From NCBI GenBank assembly GCA_005784505.1, contig VCAZ01000070.1:2498001-2562000 (forward strand): DNA of 64,000 nt, given 5' to 3'. The notes beneath the pieces were generated by a model. The model saw only the letters and a program-made list of their open reading frames with translations, ran no database searches and was not told the origin of the DNA. Below are positions 28,802 through 34,952 of this stretch, piece after piece; positions within the stretch are counted from its first letter, which is position 1; each line of letters starts with the position of its first letter. The position numbers were made by a program, and so were the translations under genes. The stretch is from Bagarius yarrelli (lineage: Eukaryota; Chordata; Actinopteri; Siluriformes; Sisoridae).

Positions 28802-29842
28802 TATAAAATTATATATATATATATATTTAAATATATATATTATTAATATATATAATATAAGATTTACACACAATTACAAATATAATAATATTTACAAATA
28901 CTTATTTGTTTGTTTTATTTTTATATCTACTACTCTCTATCTCTCTCTCTCTCTATTATGATATATATATATATATATATAGATATATATATAATGCTAT
29001 CTATCTATCCAAACAGTTAACATACTACACAACACATTTGTCTGCCTTTTGTATTCTTTGTGGCTTAAAATTATGCGGGTACGTATTATTGTATTTCTCT
29101 TATGTGCCCCTTAAATTGGTGGGGCCAGCCATGTGTCAGGGTAAGCGCGGCCCAGCTCGGTCCCCAGTTAGGAACAAATTTTTGGTGTTAAAACACATCC
29201 CGTCAGTGGACGAGGACAAAAAACTTTTGAAAATCAGACATCAGGCAAAACCGAATATATATTATATATATATATATTAATTTTTATTTATTAATATATC
29301 ATATATATTATATAAAAAATATACAGCGTTAAGAAAGATCTTCCTCATGCTTAAGCTCCTGACTGACCAGACTCATCTTAATGGACACAAAAACATCTGC
29401 CACTAGTCATTTATCAGATACATGGGTTGTGTGTGTGTGAGTGGTACTACAAGAAAACGTGATCTTTGAAATTCTAGTAAAATTAAGTTGATCAACAAAA
29501 TAAAAAAAAAGCGACAAGTTGGAAACACATGGTAAACAAGCCCGTTTTCATAATAAATCACTGTTAGGAGTGGGGATTATATAACAGGACCCTAATATCT
29601 CCTGACTGTTCCTGAATCCAAATCTTTATTGTGTAAACTCCAACTAATCGAGACAGATCGCAAACCACACATTTTCTTTCGTTCTTCTTATAGAATTTAT
29701 TAGACTTTTGTTAGGGATGAGTTTAGTGCCCATCCTGATTATTATTTCTGGGATGCTGTTATACCAAATAAATCAACATCGGTGGGAGCTGGTGGGCAGC
29801 ACTATGGTAGAAACACTTAAATGACATAAGGACCAAAATGGG

Positions 29843-29873
<31 letters not shown>

Positions 29874-30816
29874 GAAAAACAAGGGGAACATGGGGGCTGC
29901 TACAGATGTATGTTGAGGGCCCATATGAAGGTTAGCGTAGCTAGATATGCCGAGATGCCTTTCCATATCAAGTCGTATTTATTAAGTAATTAACTCGCTA
30001 CAGGAAAGTTGTGGAAGACGATAGGAGTTGTGTGGTAATATTAGTATTATTATTATTATTATTATAAAGCTTGTCATCGGTGATGATTACCACCTTGGCG
30101 GTAGAGATCAAGTCAACATCTGTGTTTACTGATCCAAAGCTTGGCTTTACTTTATTTTCTTTCTTTCTCCACTCACCGATATGCGTGTCCTGTCCGTGGG
30201 GACCGGCGACTCCCACGCTGATCTGTCTCTCCGGTTGAGGGATACATTTTAGACAGAAAGAGTGCAGACATGGCAAGAGTTTTGGTTCGCAGTCGCGGCT
30301 CTGAAGGCTCTGTTTACACACGGCGCACGTATCCAAAAGGTTTATCGGCACCGCGGCCGGAGCCGCCGGGGCAGCACCAGGGGCAGTTTCTGTAGCGGGA
30401 GAGGGAGAAGAGGAAGAATTAGCCGCCACTGTTGCGTTCGCCGTGGTGTCTACAGTGGGCAGCGAGGGCTCTGTGTTCTCCGTGTTAGAATTTTCGTCCT
30501 GGCTAACGTTTACACTACTGCGGCTGGCGCTCGCTTCCCCTCCTCCTTCTGCCTCACCACCACCACCGCCGCCGCCGCCTTCTCCTCCTCCTCCTCCATC
30601 GGCGGCAGCGGCAGGCTCGCTGCTCTCGGCGCTGGGTGTCGGCATCTCCGGAACGGTTTCCTGGGACTGTCTGTCGTCTCCGTCCTTCGAGGCGGCGTCT
30701 GTGTCGTTAGCCGTGTCAGAATGTTCGTTGGTGGCGTCTCCGTTAAGCGCTGTCGGAGGGTCTACCTCCATGCTAGCTGGGCTCGATGTATCCCCTTGGC
30801 CTTTGTTGTCCGCCAT
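2084..30816 (-). CDS. trim33: trim33 (TIF1-gamma), transcriptional intermediary factor and E3 ubiquitin ligase; 20 coding exons
   Basis: Nuclear TRIM-family protein. In known homologues it reads histone H3 (unmodified K4, K9me3, K18ac) through a PHD-bromodomain module, ubiquitinates SMAD4, binds SMAD2/3 and controls transcription elongation in blood formation (zebrafish moonshine). Visible here: acidic/Gly-rich N terminus (1-155), RING (about 160-225), B-box1 (251-285), B-box2 (305-340), coiled coil (about 345-470), Gln-rich region (510-603), Pro/Ser-rich region, three psi-K-x-E sumoylation-type motifs (VKQE, VKSE, IKTE), PHD (about 950-1000) and bromodomain (about 1025-1135). Joined exons predict about 1,188 residues; human has 1,127. 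The start at 30816 has a good context (AAG before ATGG) and gives MADNKGQGD, like TRIM33 rather than TRIM24 or TRIM28. All splice phases agree. Exon 2 is damaged and exon 20 has a one-base frameshift, probably sequence error. Synteny with bcas2 and dennd2c supports TRIM33. Confidence 0.93.
2492..2542 (-). CDS. trim33: trim33 exon 19, 51-bp (17-codon) cassette exon
   Basis: TTTTTAG acceptor, 17 codons starting MSRIIQVYDEE, CAG/GTAAGC donor, phase 0 on both sides, so it can be skipped without shifting frame. Position and size match the 17-residue segment (VVQVYADTQEIN in human) that separates TRIM33 isoforms alpha and beta. Confidence 0.88.
3384..3565 (-). mobile_element. tRNA-derived SINE (family A)
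   Basis: On the minus strand it reads tRNA-like head (box-B-like GGTTCGATTAACAG), then GGGCCCTTAACCCCCAATTGC, then the tail TCTGGATAAGGACATCTACC. The same body-tail pair recurs more than fifteen times in this window. Near full length. Confidence 0.8.
4100..4365 (-). mobile_element. small hAT-like element, family sharing GAAACTTTCCATGGG
   Basis: On the minus strand it carries GGAAACTTTCCATGGG (from 4329-4344), then GCAGGTTAGCCTATAAAAGG and an internal ACACGCCTCCACGTGCACTG. Matching words recur at 21,960-22,120 and 28,305-28,640, so this is a dispersed repeat. No transposase is visible; the hAT assignment is inference. Confidence 0.5.
4590..4909. mobile_element. candidate MITE with 10-bp terminal inverted repeats
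   Basis: GGGCCGTTCA at 4590-4599 is the exact reverse complement of TGAACGGCCC at 4900-4909; between them lie 300 bp of AT-rich non-coding DNA. The 'ggccgttcacac' start is typical of small non-autonomous fish elements. Superfamily unknown. Confidence 0.5.
5605..6378. mobile_element. hAT-like MITE with 17-bp inverted repeats, flanked by a roughly 30-bp direct repeat
   Basis: Left end TAGGGCTGAACAATATA (5635-5651) and right end TATATTGTGCAGCCCTA (6329-6345) are inverted copies with one mismatch. Outside them, 5605-5634 and 6344-6377 share TAGTACAGGT and AATGAGTG(C/T)ACAC in the same order, a direct repeat too long for a normal 8-bp target duplication. A SINE sits inside at 6118-6287. Confidence 0.55.
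6118..6287 (-). mobile_element. family A SINE nested in MITE
   Basis: Tail (GGACGTCTCCCAAATGCC on minus) and body (GGGCCCCTAAGCAAGGCCC) are clear; the tRNA-like head is reduced. Inserted within the 5635-6345 element, hence younger than it. Confidence 0.75.
6555..6707 (-). CDS. trim33: trim33 exon 18 (bromodomain core)
   Basis: CCAG acceptor, 51 codons, GAG/GTGAGT donor. Encodes VPNYYKIIKHPMHLNLVKRKL through NCAKYNE: the ZA-loop tyrosines and the asparagine (NCAKYN) of the acetyl-lysine pocket are present. Phase 0 to 0. Confidence 0.95.
6708..7092. other. trim33 intron 17
   Basis: AT-rich; no repeat or exon recognised. Confidence 0.6.
7093..7167 (-). CDS. trim33: trim33 exon 17 (start of bromodomain)
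   Basis: ACAG acceptor, 25 codons RCERLLLYLFCHELSVEFQE then PVPSS, TCG/GTAAG donor. Matches the CERLLLYLYCHELS helix of TRIM33. Intact. Confidence 0.94.
7289..7412 (-). CDS. trim33: trim33 exon 16 (end of PHD finger and linker)
   Basis: ATACAG acceptor; encodes SGDWMCTFCRS, giving the last PHD Cys pair (CTFC) and the tryptophan two residues before it, then an acidic linker NCDDDDPP and LSPEDQR. Donor AGG/GTAAGT. Intact. Confidence 0.94.
7815..7852. repeat. (ATT)n microsatellite
   Basis: About 12 near-perfect TTA units. Confidence 0.9.
7853..7980 (-). mobile_element. family A SINE, head truncated
   Basis: Tail GGGCGTCTGCTGAATGCC and body GGGGCCCCTTAGCAAGACC on the minus strand; the tRNA-like head is degenerate. 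The ATT repeat beside the tail is where such SINEs often have simple-repeat ends. Confidence 0.65.
8144..8553 (-). CDS. trim33: trim33 exon 15 (regulatory linker and PHD finger)
   Basis: The largest internal exon, 410 bp. Starts MSSPEASLTPPLP, contains the sumoylation-type motif IKTE, a Ser/Thr-rich linker, then [20 protein letters not shown] and CPKVFHITCHIP: PHD zinc ligands C4-H-C2 are in place. Ends in phase 2 (AG) joining exon 16 as Ser-Gly-Asp-Trp. Confidence 0.95.
8659..8803 (-). CDS. trim33: trim33 exon 14 (sumoylation-type motifs)
   Basis: TTTAG acceptor; encodes a Ser/Gly-rich stretch, EQVKVKQEPGAEEE, then NVKSE and KDGRRSACM. VKQE and VKSE fit psi-K-x-E, at sites sumoylated in mammalian TRIM33. 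Donor ATG/GTATTC. Intact. Confidence 0.93.
8941..9004 (-). CDS. trim33: trim33 exon 13
   Basis: 64 bp, TTTCAG acceptor, encodes LSNSLTPARPSSSSTGSRG, matching LSNSHTPVRPPSTSSTGSRG of human. Phase 1 in, 2 out. Confidence 0.92.
9250..9388 (-). CDS. trim33: trim33 exon 12
   Basis: GTCAG acceptor; encodes LEDAGSTMLDNFLSRYIS and a Pro/Ser/Thr-rich tail ending STHSPGSSG. Counterpart of LEDAGSSSLDNLLSRYIS in human. Donor CTG/GTATG, phase 1. Confidence 0.93.
9473..9494. repeat. (GT)n microsatellite abutting exon 11 donor
   Basis: About 11 GT units beginning two bases beyond the minus-strand donor of trim33 exon 11; length variation could affect that splice site. Confidence 0.85.
9497..9706 (-). CDS. 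trim33: trim33 exon 11 (middle region)
   Basis: CTGCAG acceptor, 70 codons: HSNPGHAGPFPVTS, then RGPTSPVVGPIELIPSV and NPENLPCLPDIPPIQ. Strong TRIM33 match. No HP1-box PxVxL is seen, as expected for TIF1-gamma. Phase 0 to 0. Confidence 0.94.
9799..9966 (-). CDS. trim33: trim33 exon 10
   Basis: TTTTAG acceptor; 56 codons PPRLISMQRDSVNGG through QPYPMMQPQLQRQ. Human counterpart PPRLISVQTMQRG and QYSMMQPHLQRQ. Intact, phase 0 to 0. Confidence 0.93.
9967..10511. other. trim33 intron 9
   Basis: Contains a small element at 10205-10385; the rest is AT-rich without recognisable features. Confidence 0.6.
10205..10385 (-). mobile_element. small DNA element, AGGGCTGTGTATTGG family
   Basis: On the minus strand it starts CAGGGCTGTGTATTGGCAAG and is rich in ATATCG/CGATAT words. 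Related copies begin at about 21,167, 57,472 and 58,838. The end sequence is typical of non-autonomous hAT elements of fish (inference). Confidence 0.55.
10512..10792 (-). CDS. trim33: trim33 exon 9 (Gln-rich region)
   Basis: GCAG acceptor; encodes NLVIEKVPPP, then KHPGQINLAQLRLQHMQQA and a polyglutamine tract AQKQQQQQQQHQQQVQQQM coded by mixed CAG/CAA. Fish version of the GQINLAQLRLQHMQQQ segment. The tract is a length-variable site but the frame is open. Phase 1 to 0. Confidence 0.94.
10904..11021 (-). CDS. trim33: trim33 exon 8
   Basis: TTAG acceptor; ITYQLRYMLKSRVDPVPHAN, then RFFCDPTFWAKNVVNL. Near-identical to human ITFQLRHILKARCDP and FHCDPTFWAKNVVNL. Phase 0 to 1. Confidence 0.95.
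11305..11463 (-). mobile_element. second SINE type (family B), partial
   Basis: Shares with 46434-46654 the series 'gcgcagggtcag', 'tgatacagcgcccctg' and the downstream 'aagg(t/g)tta' block; reads head to tail on the minus strand. Distinct body from family A. Confidence 0.65.
11464..11588. repeat. 27-bp tandem repeat, about 4.5 copies
   Basis: Unit begins CGTGTGCACACGAAGCGTAC and ends CGCTGGG; four units (11464-11571) are identical, the fifth is partial and diverged. GC-rich and CpG-containing in AT-rich surroundings. GTGTGCACAC is itself a palindrome. Confidence 0.9.
11867..12050 (-). mobile_element. family A SINE
   Basis: Tail (GGACGTCTGCCAAATGCTG on minus), body and head with GGTTCGATTTCC all present; the left end carries TGTAAACATT. 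Confidence 0.8.
13122..13268 (-). CDS. trim33: trim33 exon 7 (end of coiled coil)
   Basis: GCAG acceptor, 49 codons: SVTKERTVKLLNQQRDI to NGSSTALLYSKRL. Donor TTA/GTGAGT. Human NVTKERQMKLLQQQNDI and GSSTALLYSKRL. Intact. Confidence 0.95.
13269..13803. other. trim33 intron 6
   Basis: Mostly a retroelement 3-prime end (13440-13683) ending in AATCT units. Confidence 0.6.
13440..13683 (+). mobile_element. retroelement 3-prime end terminating in (AATCT)n, copy 1
   Basis: Carries 'gccacttatgcacttctgg', 'ttagatgctaactgcatttc' and ends 'gaatccaatctaatctaa'. Copies at 23,624-23,845 (minus) and 31,243-31,520 (plus) share the same order of words, with the same pentanucleotide end, typical of a non-LTR retrotransposon 3-prime end. 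Confidence 0.65.
13804..13918 (-). CDS. trim33: trim33 exon 6 (coiled coil)
   Basis: ACAG acceptor; LKEAAETHKKVEHEIKIAVF and TLINEINKKGKALLQQLE. Classic RBCC coiled-coil segment; human KVAIFTLINEINKKGKSLLQQLE. Phase 2 to 0. Confidence 0.95.
14053..14169 (-). CDS. trim33: trim33 exon 5 (coiled coil)
   Basis: ATAG acceptor; YQFLEEAFENQKGIIETFM, then AKLHEKRNYVQF and AAHVQNR. Phase 2 in and out. Intact. Confidence 0.95.
14170..15205. other. trim33 intron 4
   Basis: Contains AT-rich MITE-like DNA with repeated 'tcacgatatt' and 'atatcacaatatc' words at 14,200-14,345 and a family A SINE fragment at 14,930-15,053. Confidence 0.55.
14930..15053 (+). mobile_element. family A SINE, head missing
   Basis: Plus-strand body 'gggcccctgagcaggtcctt' and tail 'ggataagggtgtctgccaaa'. 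The tRNA-like head is absent. Confidence 0.7.
15206..15338 (-). CDS. trim33: trim33 exon 4 (B-box 2)
   Basis: ACAG acceptor; ESVSTSGQRTVFCPIHKQEA, then LKLFCETCDKLTCRDCQLLE and HKEHR. All B-box2 zinc ligands (C-H-C-C-C-C-H-H) are present. Phase 1 to 2. Confidence 0.95.
15509..15700 (+). mobile_element. family B SINE
   Basis: tRNA-like head 'gcagtggtggctcaataggt', body 'cttgagcatggcccctaacc', tail 'accccaactctacacgaggt' plus 'tatgcgaagaaagaatgaca'. Near full length, several substitutions. Confidence 0.7.
17559..17571 (+). repeat. G13 homopolymer in LINE
   Basis: Run of 13 G inside the RT region; a second 13-G run is at 19322-19334. Both are unusual inside coding-derived sequence. Confidence 0.8.
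19615..19675. repeat. (CT)n microsatellite within LINE 3-prime region
   Basis: About 30 perfect CT units, the longest perfect dinucleotide run in the window. Confidence 0.95.
20868..20931. repeat. hairpin with 11-bp stem and G18 in the loop
   Basis: ATTAGTGGCGC (20868-20878) and GCGCCACTAAT (20921-20931) are perfect inverted copies. The 42-base loop contains 18 consecutive G (20895-20912) flanked by CATATG and CGCATAT. Could form a stem-loop presenting a G-quadruplex. Confidence 0.75.
21167..21440 (+). mobile_element. small DNA element, AGGGCTGTGT family
   Basis: Begins 'ctagggctgtgtaaaaatat' with 'tcgaca', and shares 'cctcctcctgtcctgtagtt' with the reversed words at 10,220-10,250 ('cctcttccgctcctgtagtt'). 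Non-coding. The right boundary is approximate. Confidence 0.5.
21586..21733 (-). CDS. trim33: trim33 exon 3 (B-box 1)
   Basis: CTGCAG acceptor; VCTSCEDNASAIGFCVECGE, then WLCKTCIEAHQRVKFTKDH and TIRKKEEVSQ. B-box1 ligands complete. Donor CAAG/GTAGGA, phase 0 to 1. Nearly identical to human. Confidence 0.96.
21734..22981. other. trim33 intron 2
   Basis: Contains an element of the GAAACTTTCCATGGG family (21,962-22,170). A repeated word 'aaaatcaccacaccca' occurs at 22,280 and 22,340. Poly-A-rich elsewhere. Confidence 0.5.
21962..22170 (+). mobile_element. small hAT-like element, GAAACTTTCCATGGG family, copy 2
   Basis: Plus-strand 'cgggaaactttccatgggca' at 21,967 and 'acacgcctccattgcactgt' at 22,082, same order as in the copy at 4100-4365. 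Confidence 0.5.
22982..23086 (-). CDS. trim33: trim33 exon 2 (second half of RING), damaged reading frame
   Basis: This is the only place where the missing RING half can be found. Minus-strand DNA CAGGAGTAC(A)AACAGATCGAC, then ACAATTACTT and GTGAG-GACACGACG, align with the codons expected for QECKQIDLVDNYFVRDT, but about five single bases are missing, so every frame is broken. A CTAG acceptor (23,087-23,090) and a GTGAGAG donor (after 22,982) remain. Expected length about 110 bp (phase 1 to 0); observed 105. Without this exon the RING lacks its CPVC zinc pair. Either unpolished sequence or real decay; I favour the former. Confidence 0.7.
23624..23845 (-). mobile_element. retroelement 3-prime end with (AATCT)n, copy 2
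   Basis: Reverse-complement of the text at 13,440 and 31,243: 'gccaatgaaatgcagttagc', 'atctaaccagaaggcataag', and the terminal repeat 'ttagttagattag' at 23,624. Confidence 0.65.
24046..24612. mobile_element. non-autonomous hAT-like element
   Basis: Left end 'agggctgtcacgattatcaa' and repeated internal 'ataattgcgattat' words (24,090 and 24,570); the right end is near 'gtgaccgtcgtgaa', a weak inverted match to the left end. Common fish repeat style; no coding potential. Confidence 0.45.
24657..25160. repeat. 500-bp fold-back: two roughly 105-bp inverted arms
   Basis: Left arm 24,657-24,763 and the reverse complement of 25,052-25,160 share AATCGGTGGAGGAC, GATGCTCG(T/C)GCA, AAGGTT(A/G)ATGACGGTT, CTACAGA(C/T)TTCCTC and GAACA(A/G)AAGTAATGT in the same order, roughly three quarters identical. 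The 290-bp centre is non-coding. Confidence 0.7.
28303..28640 (+). mobile_element. small hAT-like element, GAAACTTTCCATGGG family, copy 3
   Basis: Starts 'agggctggaaactttccatg', then 'gcaggttagcctataataag' and 'ggccacgccttcactatgcc'. Same word order as the minus-strand copy at 4100-4365. Confidence 0.55.
28680..29010. repeat. AT-rich microsatellite cluster
   Basis: Interrupted (TA)n runs with short CT units (28,935-28,955); another TA tract lies at 29,255-29,320. Confidence 0.85.
30177..30816 (-). CDS. trim33: trim33 exon 1 (start codon, low-complexity N terminus, first half of RING)
   Basis: 640 bp of GC-rich coding DNA in a CpG-dense stretch. ATG at 30814-30816. Residues 1-155 are acidic and Ser/Thr/Ala-rich with a polyglycine tract (about 73-95); then LLDTCAVCKQSLQSR and LLPCLHSFCLKCIP supply RING ligands C-C-C-H-C-C. 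Ends phase 1 (ATC G/GTGAGT) so exon 2 must supply the final Cys pair. Confidence 0.94.
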
Positions 30817-30950
30817 CTTTGCTCCTCTTTGAACCGCCTGACGTGACGTCCGCGTGCGCTGAGAAAATTCGCGGAATCTGACGTCATCACGCTGTAGTTG
30901 GTGATTCATCCGAAACATAATAATAAAAAAACTTTATTTCCCCCCCCCAA
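30817..30950 (-). promoter_or_regulatory. trim33 5-prime UTR / promoter with CRE sites
   Basis: GC-rich DNA just upstream of the start codon. A full palindromic CRE, TGACGTCA, lies at 30879-30886, and two overlapping half sites (TGACGTGACGTC) at 30839-30850. No TATA box is evident, as expected for a CpG-type housekeeping promoter. Confidence 0.6.
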
Positions 30951-31242
30951 TGTTAATTAACTAATTAGTGATTAAATAAATAATTGAAGTTTGAAATCTA
31001 TTTAAACGATAAGCTTTGGTTTTAAAAGAACGCTAAAGTACCCGGAACCGTCTCTCTGTTCCCATTATGACTACAAATGTTATTAGTTCAAGCTGTGGCG
31101 TCATAGACTGAAAATGCAAACCAGATAATCAGTGAAAATCTAGTTAGTTCTATTTATAATCAAGAAGAAGAAAGTCTTTCTAGGTCATATATTCAATTAA
31201 AATTATATAATAGATTTATTTACCACATTTGGTGGTAATTAA

Positions 31243-31520
31243 TTACTACTGCACTGCCACTTCTGTACTTTGCACTACCTATCATTATGCATCTTGCACA
31301 ATCTATAACTATCTATTGTTACACCTCTATACTCTATCCATATACCTCTGTACATTATTTACCCCCACCTCTGTAACTATCAACCCCATACCCTATTTAT
31401 TACACTGATATTTATTGTAAATAAGCCACTTATGCACTTCTGGTTAGATGCTAACTGCATTTCATTGGCTCTGTACATGTACCTTTGCACAATGACAATA
31501 AAGTTGAATCTAATCTAAAC
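31243..31520 (+). mobile_element. retroelement 3-prime end with (AATCT)n, copy 3
   Basis: Best preserved copy: 'tgcacttctggttagatgct', 'aactgcatttcattggctct', then 'acaataaagttgaatctaat'. AATAAA just before the end suggests an RNA intermediate. Confidence 0.7.
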
Positions 31521-32124
31521 TAATCCAGATTGATTTACATTAAGGGCCTTGCTCGGGGGCCCAGTGGTAGACGCTTGCTCCAACACCTTACTTAACCACT
31601 GTGTACTTAACCACAAAATTTTTTTATTGCGTATCCTAGCTTGTTTTAGGTAGTTGAGGTTAAAACCCCTGGTTAGGTATGATATGCCACCTCTAGAGCA
31701 AATCTGTTTAGGTGATGGAATCTAAACTCCATAATATAACCTAATCTGTAACCCAGAGCTTTCACTAATGAGCCACAATTTGAAACTGTGAATTGCATTG
31801 CGAGACTATTCGTGTCTGCTTTATGAAGTTTAAAATGTTAGTCATGTTTTGAAATGTAAAATGGCGTTGTGGGATGCAGTAGGTTGCATTGTTACCTCAC
31901 AAAGTGTCTAATTCAGTTCTGAATCCAATGTCCATGCAATAAAACAAATCCTGTTACTTTGGCGTTCGGTCAGAGAAATCAGAGCTATTAAAATAGAGAG
32001 CCGCATACATTTTCTCTATTGCAGTTGCTATATTAGCATAGTAGCTAGCATTTTACAATGTTTGTAATGTTCACATTACAATAAATTGCCTGTCTGGTAA
32101 AATGCATGTAAAAAATGTTTGATT

Positions 32125-32290
32125 TGGACTGCTAATTAGAAGATTAGGGTTCGATTCCCAGCACCCCCAAGCTCCCACCACCAGGACCCCAAGCAAGGCC
32201 CTTAACCCCTAATTGCTCAGTAAATAAAGAGATAATTGTAAACCGTTCTGCATAAGGGCGTCTGCCAAATGGGGTAAATTGCTGTAAGGG
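32125..32290 (+). mobile_element. family A SINE
   Basis: Head from 'ggactgctaattagaagatt' with box-B-like GGTTCGATTCCC, body 'caaggcccttaacccctaat', tail 'ataagggcgtctgccaaatg'. Followed directly by the AT-rich tandem array. Confidence 0.8.
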
Positions 32291-32460
32291 ATTAAATTAG
32301 AGGAATAAAGGGTTAAAGGAATAAAGGTCTAAGGTAATAAATTAAGGGAATAAAGGGTTAAGGGAATAAAAGGTTAAGGGAACAACGGGTTAAGGGAATA
32401 ACGGGTTAAGGGAATAAAAGGTTAAGGGAATAACAGGTTAAGGGAATAAAAGGGTTAAAT
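32284..32460. repeat. tandem array of about 17-bp unit GGGTTAAGGGAATAAA
   Basis: Roughly ten imperfect copies (aaagggttaagggaataa). Starts where the preceding SINE tail ends. Sister array at 33,600-33,990. Confidence 0.8.
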
Positions 32461-32469
32461 GTAAAAAAA

Positions 32470-32582
32470 ATTCCTTTATTTACAGCACAGTGAAATTTGT
32501 TTCTTTGCATATCCCATCTTAGTAAGTTGGGGTCAGAGTGCAGGGTAGGCTATGATACAGATTTCCCTTAAGCTTTAGTGCT
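32470..32582 (-). mobile_element. family B SINE fragment
   Basis: 'cagtgaaatttgtttctttg', 'atcttagtaagttggggtca' and 'gagtgcagggtaggctatga' match the copy at 46434-46654; the tRNA-like part is missing. Confidence 0.6.
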
Positions 32583-32591
32583 GTGGGGGAA

Positions 32592-32748
32592 ATAGTAGCG
32601 CAGTGGTTAAGATGTTGGACTGCTAATTAGAAGATTAGGGTTCGATTCCCAGCACCACCAAGCCCCTACCACCGGGACCCTGAGCAAGGCCCTTAACTCC
32701 TAATTGCTCAGTTGTATAAAAGAGAAAAATGTAAGCCGTTCTGCATAA
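32592..32748 (+). mobile_element. family A SINE, tail truncated
   Basis: Complete tRNA-like head: 'gtagcgcagtggttaagatg', then GGTTCGATTCCC and 'gagcaaggcccttaactcct'; stops after 'ccgttctgcataa', before the usual tail. Confidence 0.8.
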
Positions 32749-33599
32749 TTTAACCTCTCCCATAAACCTCTCCTAATTTTGATTTGTGCAGGTTTATACA
32801 GATGTATTGGTATTGTTGTTTTTGAGGATACAGTATGCTTTTGGTCATTAATGTGTTCTAACACATATATTAATTTATTCCCAACAGTTTATTCTCTTCA
32901 TTTCGTAGTGTTTCTCTTGCTGCACTGCTTCCAGTACGTGTATGCGGATGTTAGATTTTTTTTGTCCAATCAGATTTCAGTTTCTGTGTGCTGCCATGTT
33001 AATCTAATCTGCACAGGGCCTTCAGAGTCAGTAGTGCTGCCCATGGAACTTAAACTATATTAGCAGTGGCAGATTGCTAATCGGTTAATATTATTAAAGA
33101 CTGTTTCTTTAACCAATCAGATTTATAAAGCTGTCTCCTGAACCTGCTAGCTGGAACACGATGACATCAGCATTTTTCTGTCCTCTGATTTGTTGATCAG
33201 ATGTGGGTCAGACACTTTACTGAGCAATAGTTAATCGGGCAGATGTGGTCTGGTGTCAGTCAGCTATAAGGTGTCTAATACACGTTGGATTATTACATCA
33301 TCATCTTTTTTTAGATGTTTAATTGCCCTTATGGTATTTATTATTACTTGTATCCCACTTTTTGGTTTTCTTTTTTTATATCTCTTTGTTTTATTCGTCT
33401 AGTCCTTCATTTAGGTCTGTTCGGTTCTAGTCAGTTTTGATTGTTTCCTAATTGAGGGATCAGTCACGAGGCGAGGTCCAATCGGACGGCGTCTTCCAAC
33501 AATGCAAAGATGAAAAACTGTAGGCTACCATCTGGTATCTGTCACATAGTAGCAAAACGCACATATCTTAACCCCTTATTCCCCTAACCCCGCATTGCT

Positions 33600-33990
33600 T
33601 TCAGGGAACAACAGATTAGAGAAAAATTTAGGGTTGAAGGAATAAATGGTAAAGGGAATACAGTTACGAAAATTTAGGATCACGGAAATAAAATGGAATA
33701 AAGGGTTAAGGGAATAAAGGGTAAAGAGAATCAATTAAGGGAATAAATTAAGGGGAATAAAGGGGTGAGGGAATAAATTAAGGGAATAAAGAGTTAAGGG
33801 AATAAATTAACGGAATAAATTAAGGGAATAAATTAACAGAATAAATTAGGGAATAACTTGGGAAAATAAAGGGTTAAAAGAATAATTGTTTAAGGGTATA
33901 AAAAGTGTTAAGGGAATAAAAGCTTAAGGAAATAAAAGGTTAAGGAATAAAGTGTTAAGGGTATAAAAATTAAGGAAATAAAGGATTAAA
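33600..33990. repeat. tandem array of GGGTTAAGGGAATAAA-like unit, longer copy
   Basis: About 20 imperfect 15-17-bp units (ttaagggaataaa). A short reverse-oriented piece (tttattcccttaaccc) is at 35,680-35,705. Confidence 0.8.
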
Positions 33991-34952
33991 CGTATCTTAA
34001 AATCTAAAAACAAGACGTCTCCCTTTTTTACTTAGAAAGTGTTCTAATGTTATTTAAGTGTTATATAAGTCAGTGAAAAATTACTAAGAAAATGGTATTA
34101 TTTACACGTTCTTTCTTCGTTTTAATTGTACTTTTGCAAACATTATAGTGCTTTAATTAAGTTAGCTAGGCAGCAGGTCCTCAAACAAAAGAGTAGTAGA
34201 GTTCAAGCTTAAGCTGATTCAGTGGCTGGAGTCTGTGGCTAAAGCTCGGGGAGAGATTTGGGGCTCTGATAGTTCTTCCCCTTTGCTGCAGTAATAATTA
34301 AACCCTCACTGCATGGAAGTCTTTATAATGGATTCACGATGCGATTCTTCCTCTTTAAACGAGCTGGAAGGAACACGTTAAAGTAATAACCAAACCGGCT
34401 GCAAATGTGGAAGTGACTAGGGGAAGTGAGGAAAACCGACATTTGTCTAAGCTATAAAAGGAAGATTTGTTAGTCTGTATTTCCTGGTGGAAACGTTGCA
34501 GTGACATTTACTAGCATGAATAAAAGACCTAAAATGTGTTATAAAAACACTTTAATGTATTTATTTAATAATAAAGGGAACTGTTCCTCACACACTATAC
34601 AGTACATCTAGACTAGTGTGCCTAAAGAGTGTAGATCAGACTAGCAAATCTTGGTAGAATGACTGTTTGAGTACTATCAGCTTGTGTATATATAACAATT
34701 CCGATTATTGTTTTTATTTACAGGCCACGTCATTTTTGTTAACTTTATTATAACTGATTGAAGATTAATTCTATTTATTTAAATGAGTTGATTGGCTTTT
34801 TTTTTTTTTTTCATTGACTCAATATTGTGTTGTATCCATGTGTCGATGAACGGAATAAAACTCACAGTCGCCAAAACCATTAAAAAATAAGCTCTGGAAG
34901 TGTTCAATGGGAAAAGCAGACAGAGAAATCCATCCAATCCGATGACTGCTTA

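Larger units (their letters stand above)
23087..30176. other. trim33 intron 1 (7.1 kb)
   Basis: No exon. Contains a retroelement end (23,624-23,845), a hAT-like element (24,046-24,612), an inverted repeat (24,657-25,160), GAAACTTTCCATGGG-family DNA (27,290-27,460 and 28,303-28,640), AT microsatellites (28,680-29,320) and an A24 run (29,850-29,873). 25,200-27,280 and 29,340-30,170 show nothing definite. Confidence 0.6.

Noticed and set aside
30262..30846. Long open frames on the plus strand opposite trim33 exon 1
   Set aside because: Shadows of a GC-rich, low-complexity coding exon; no domain, no splice logic.
30817..30918. In-frame upstream ATG extending trim33 exon 1 by 34 codons (MFRMNHQL...)
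   Set aside because: The ATG at 30814-30816 gives the conserved MADNKG start and has the better context; the extension covers promoter-like CRE sequence.
32592..32680. tRNA gene
   Set aside because: The tRNA-like box A and B belong to SINE heads repeated many times; no cloverleaf with a proper acceptor stem.
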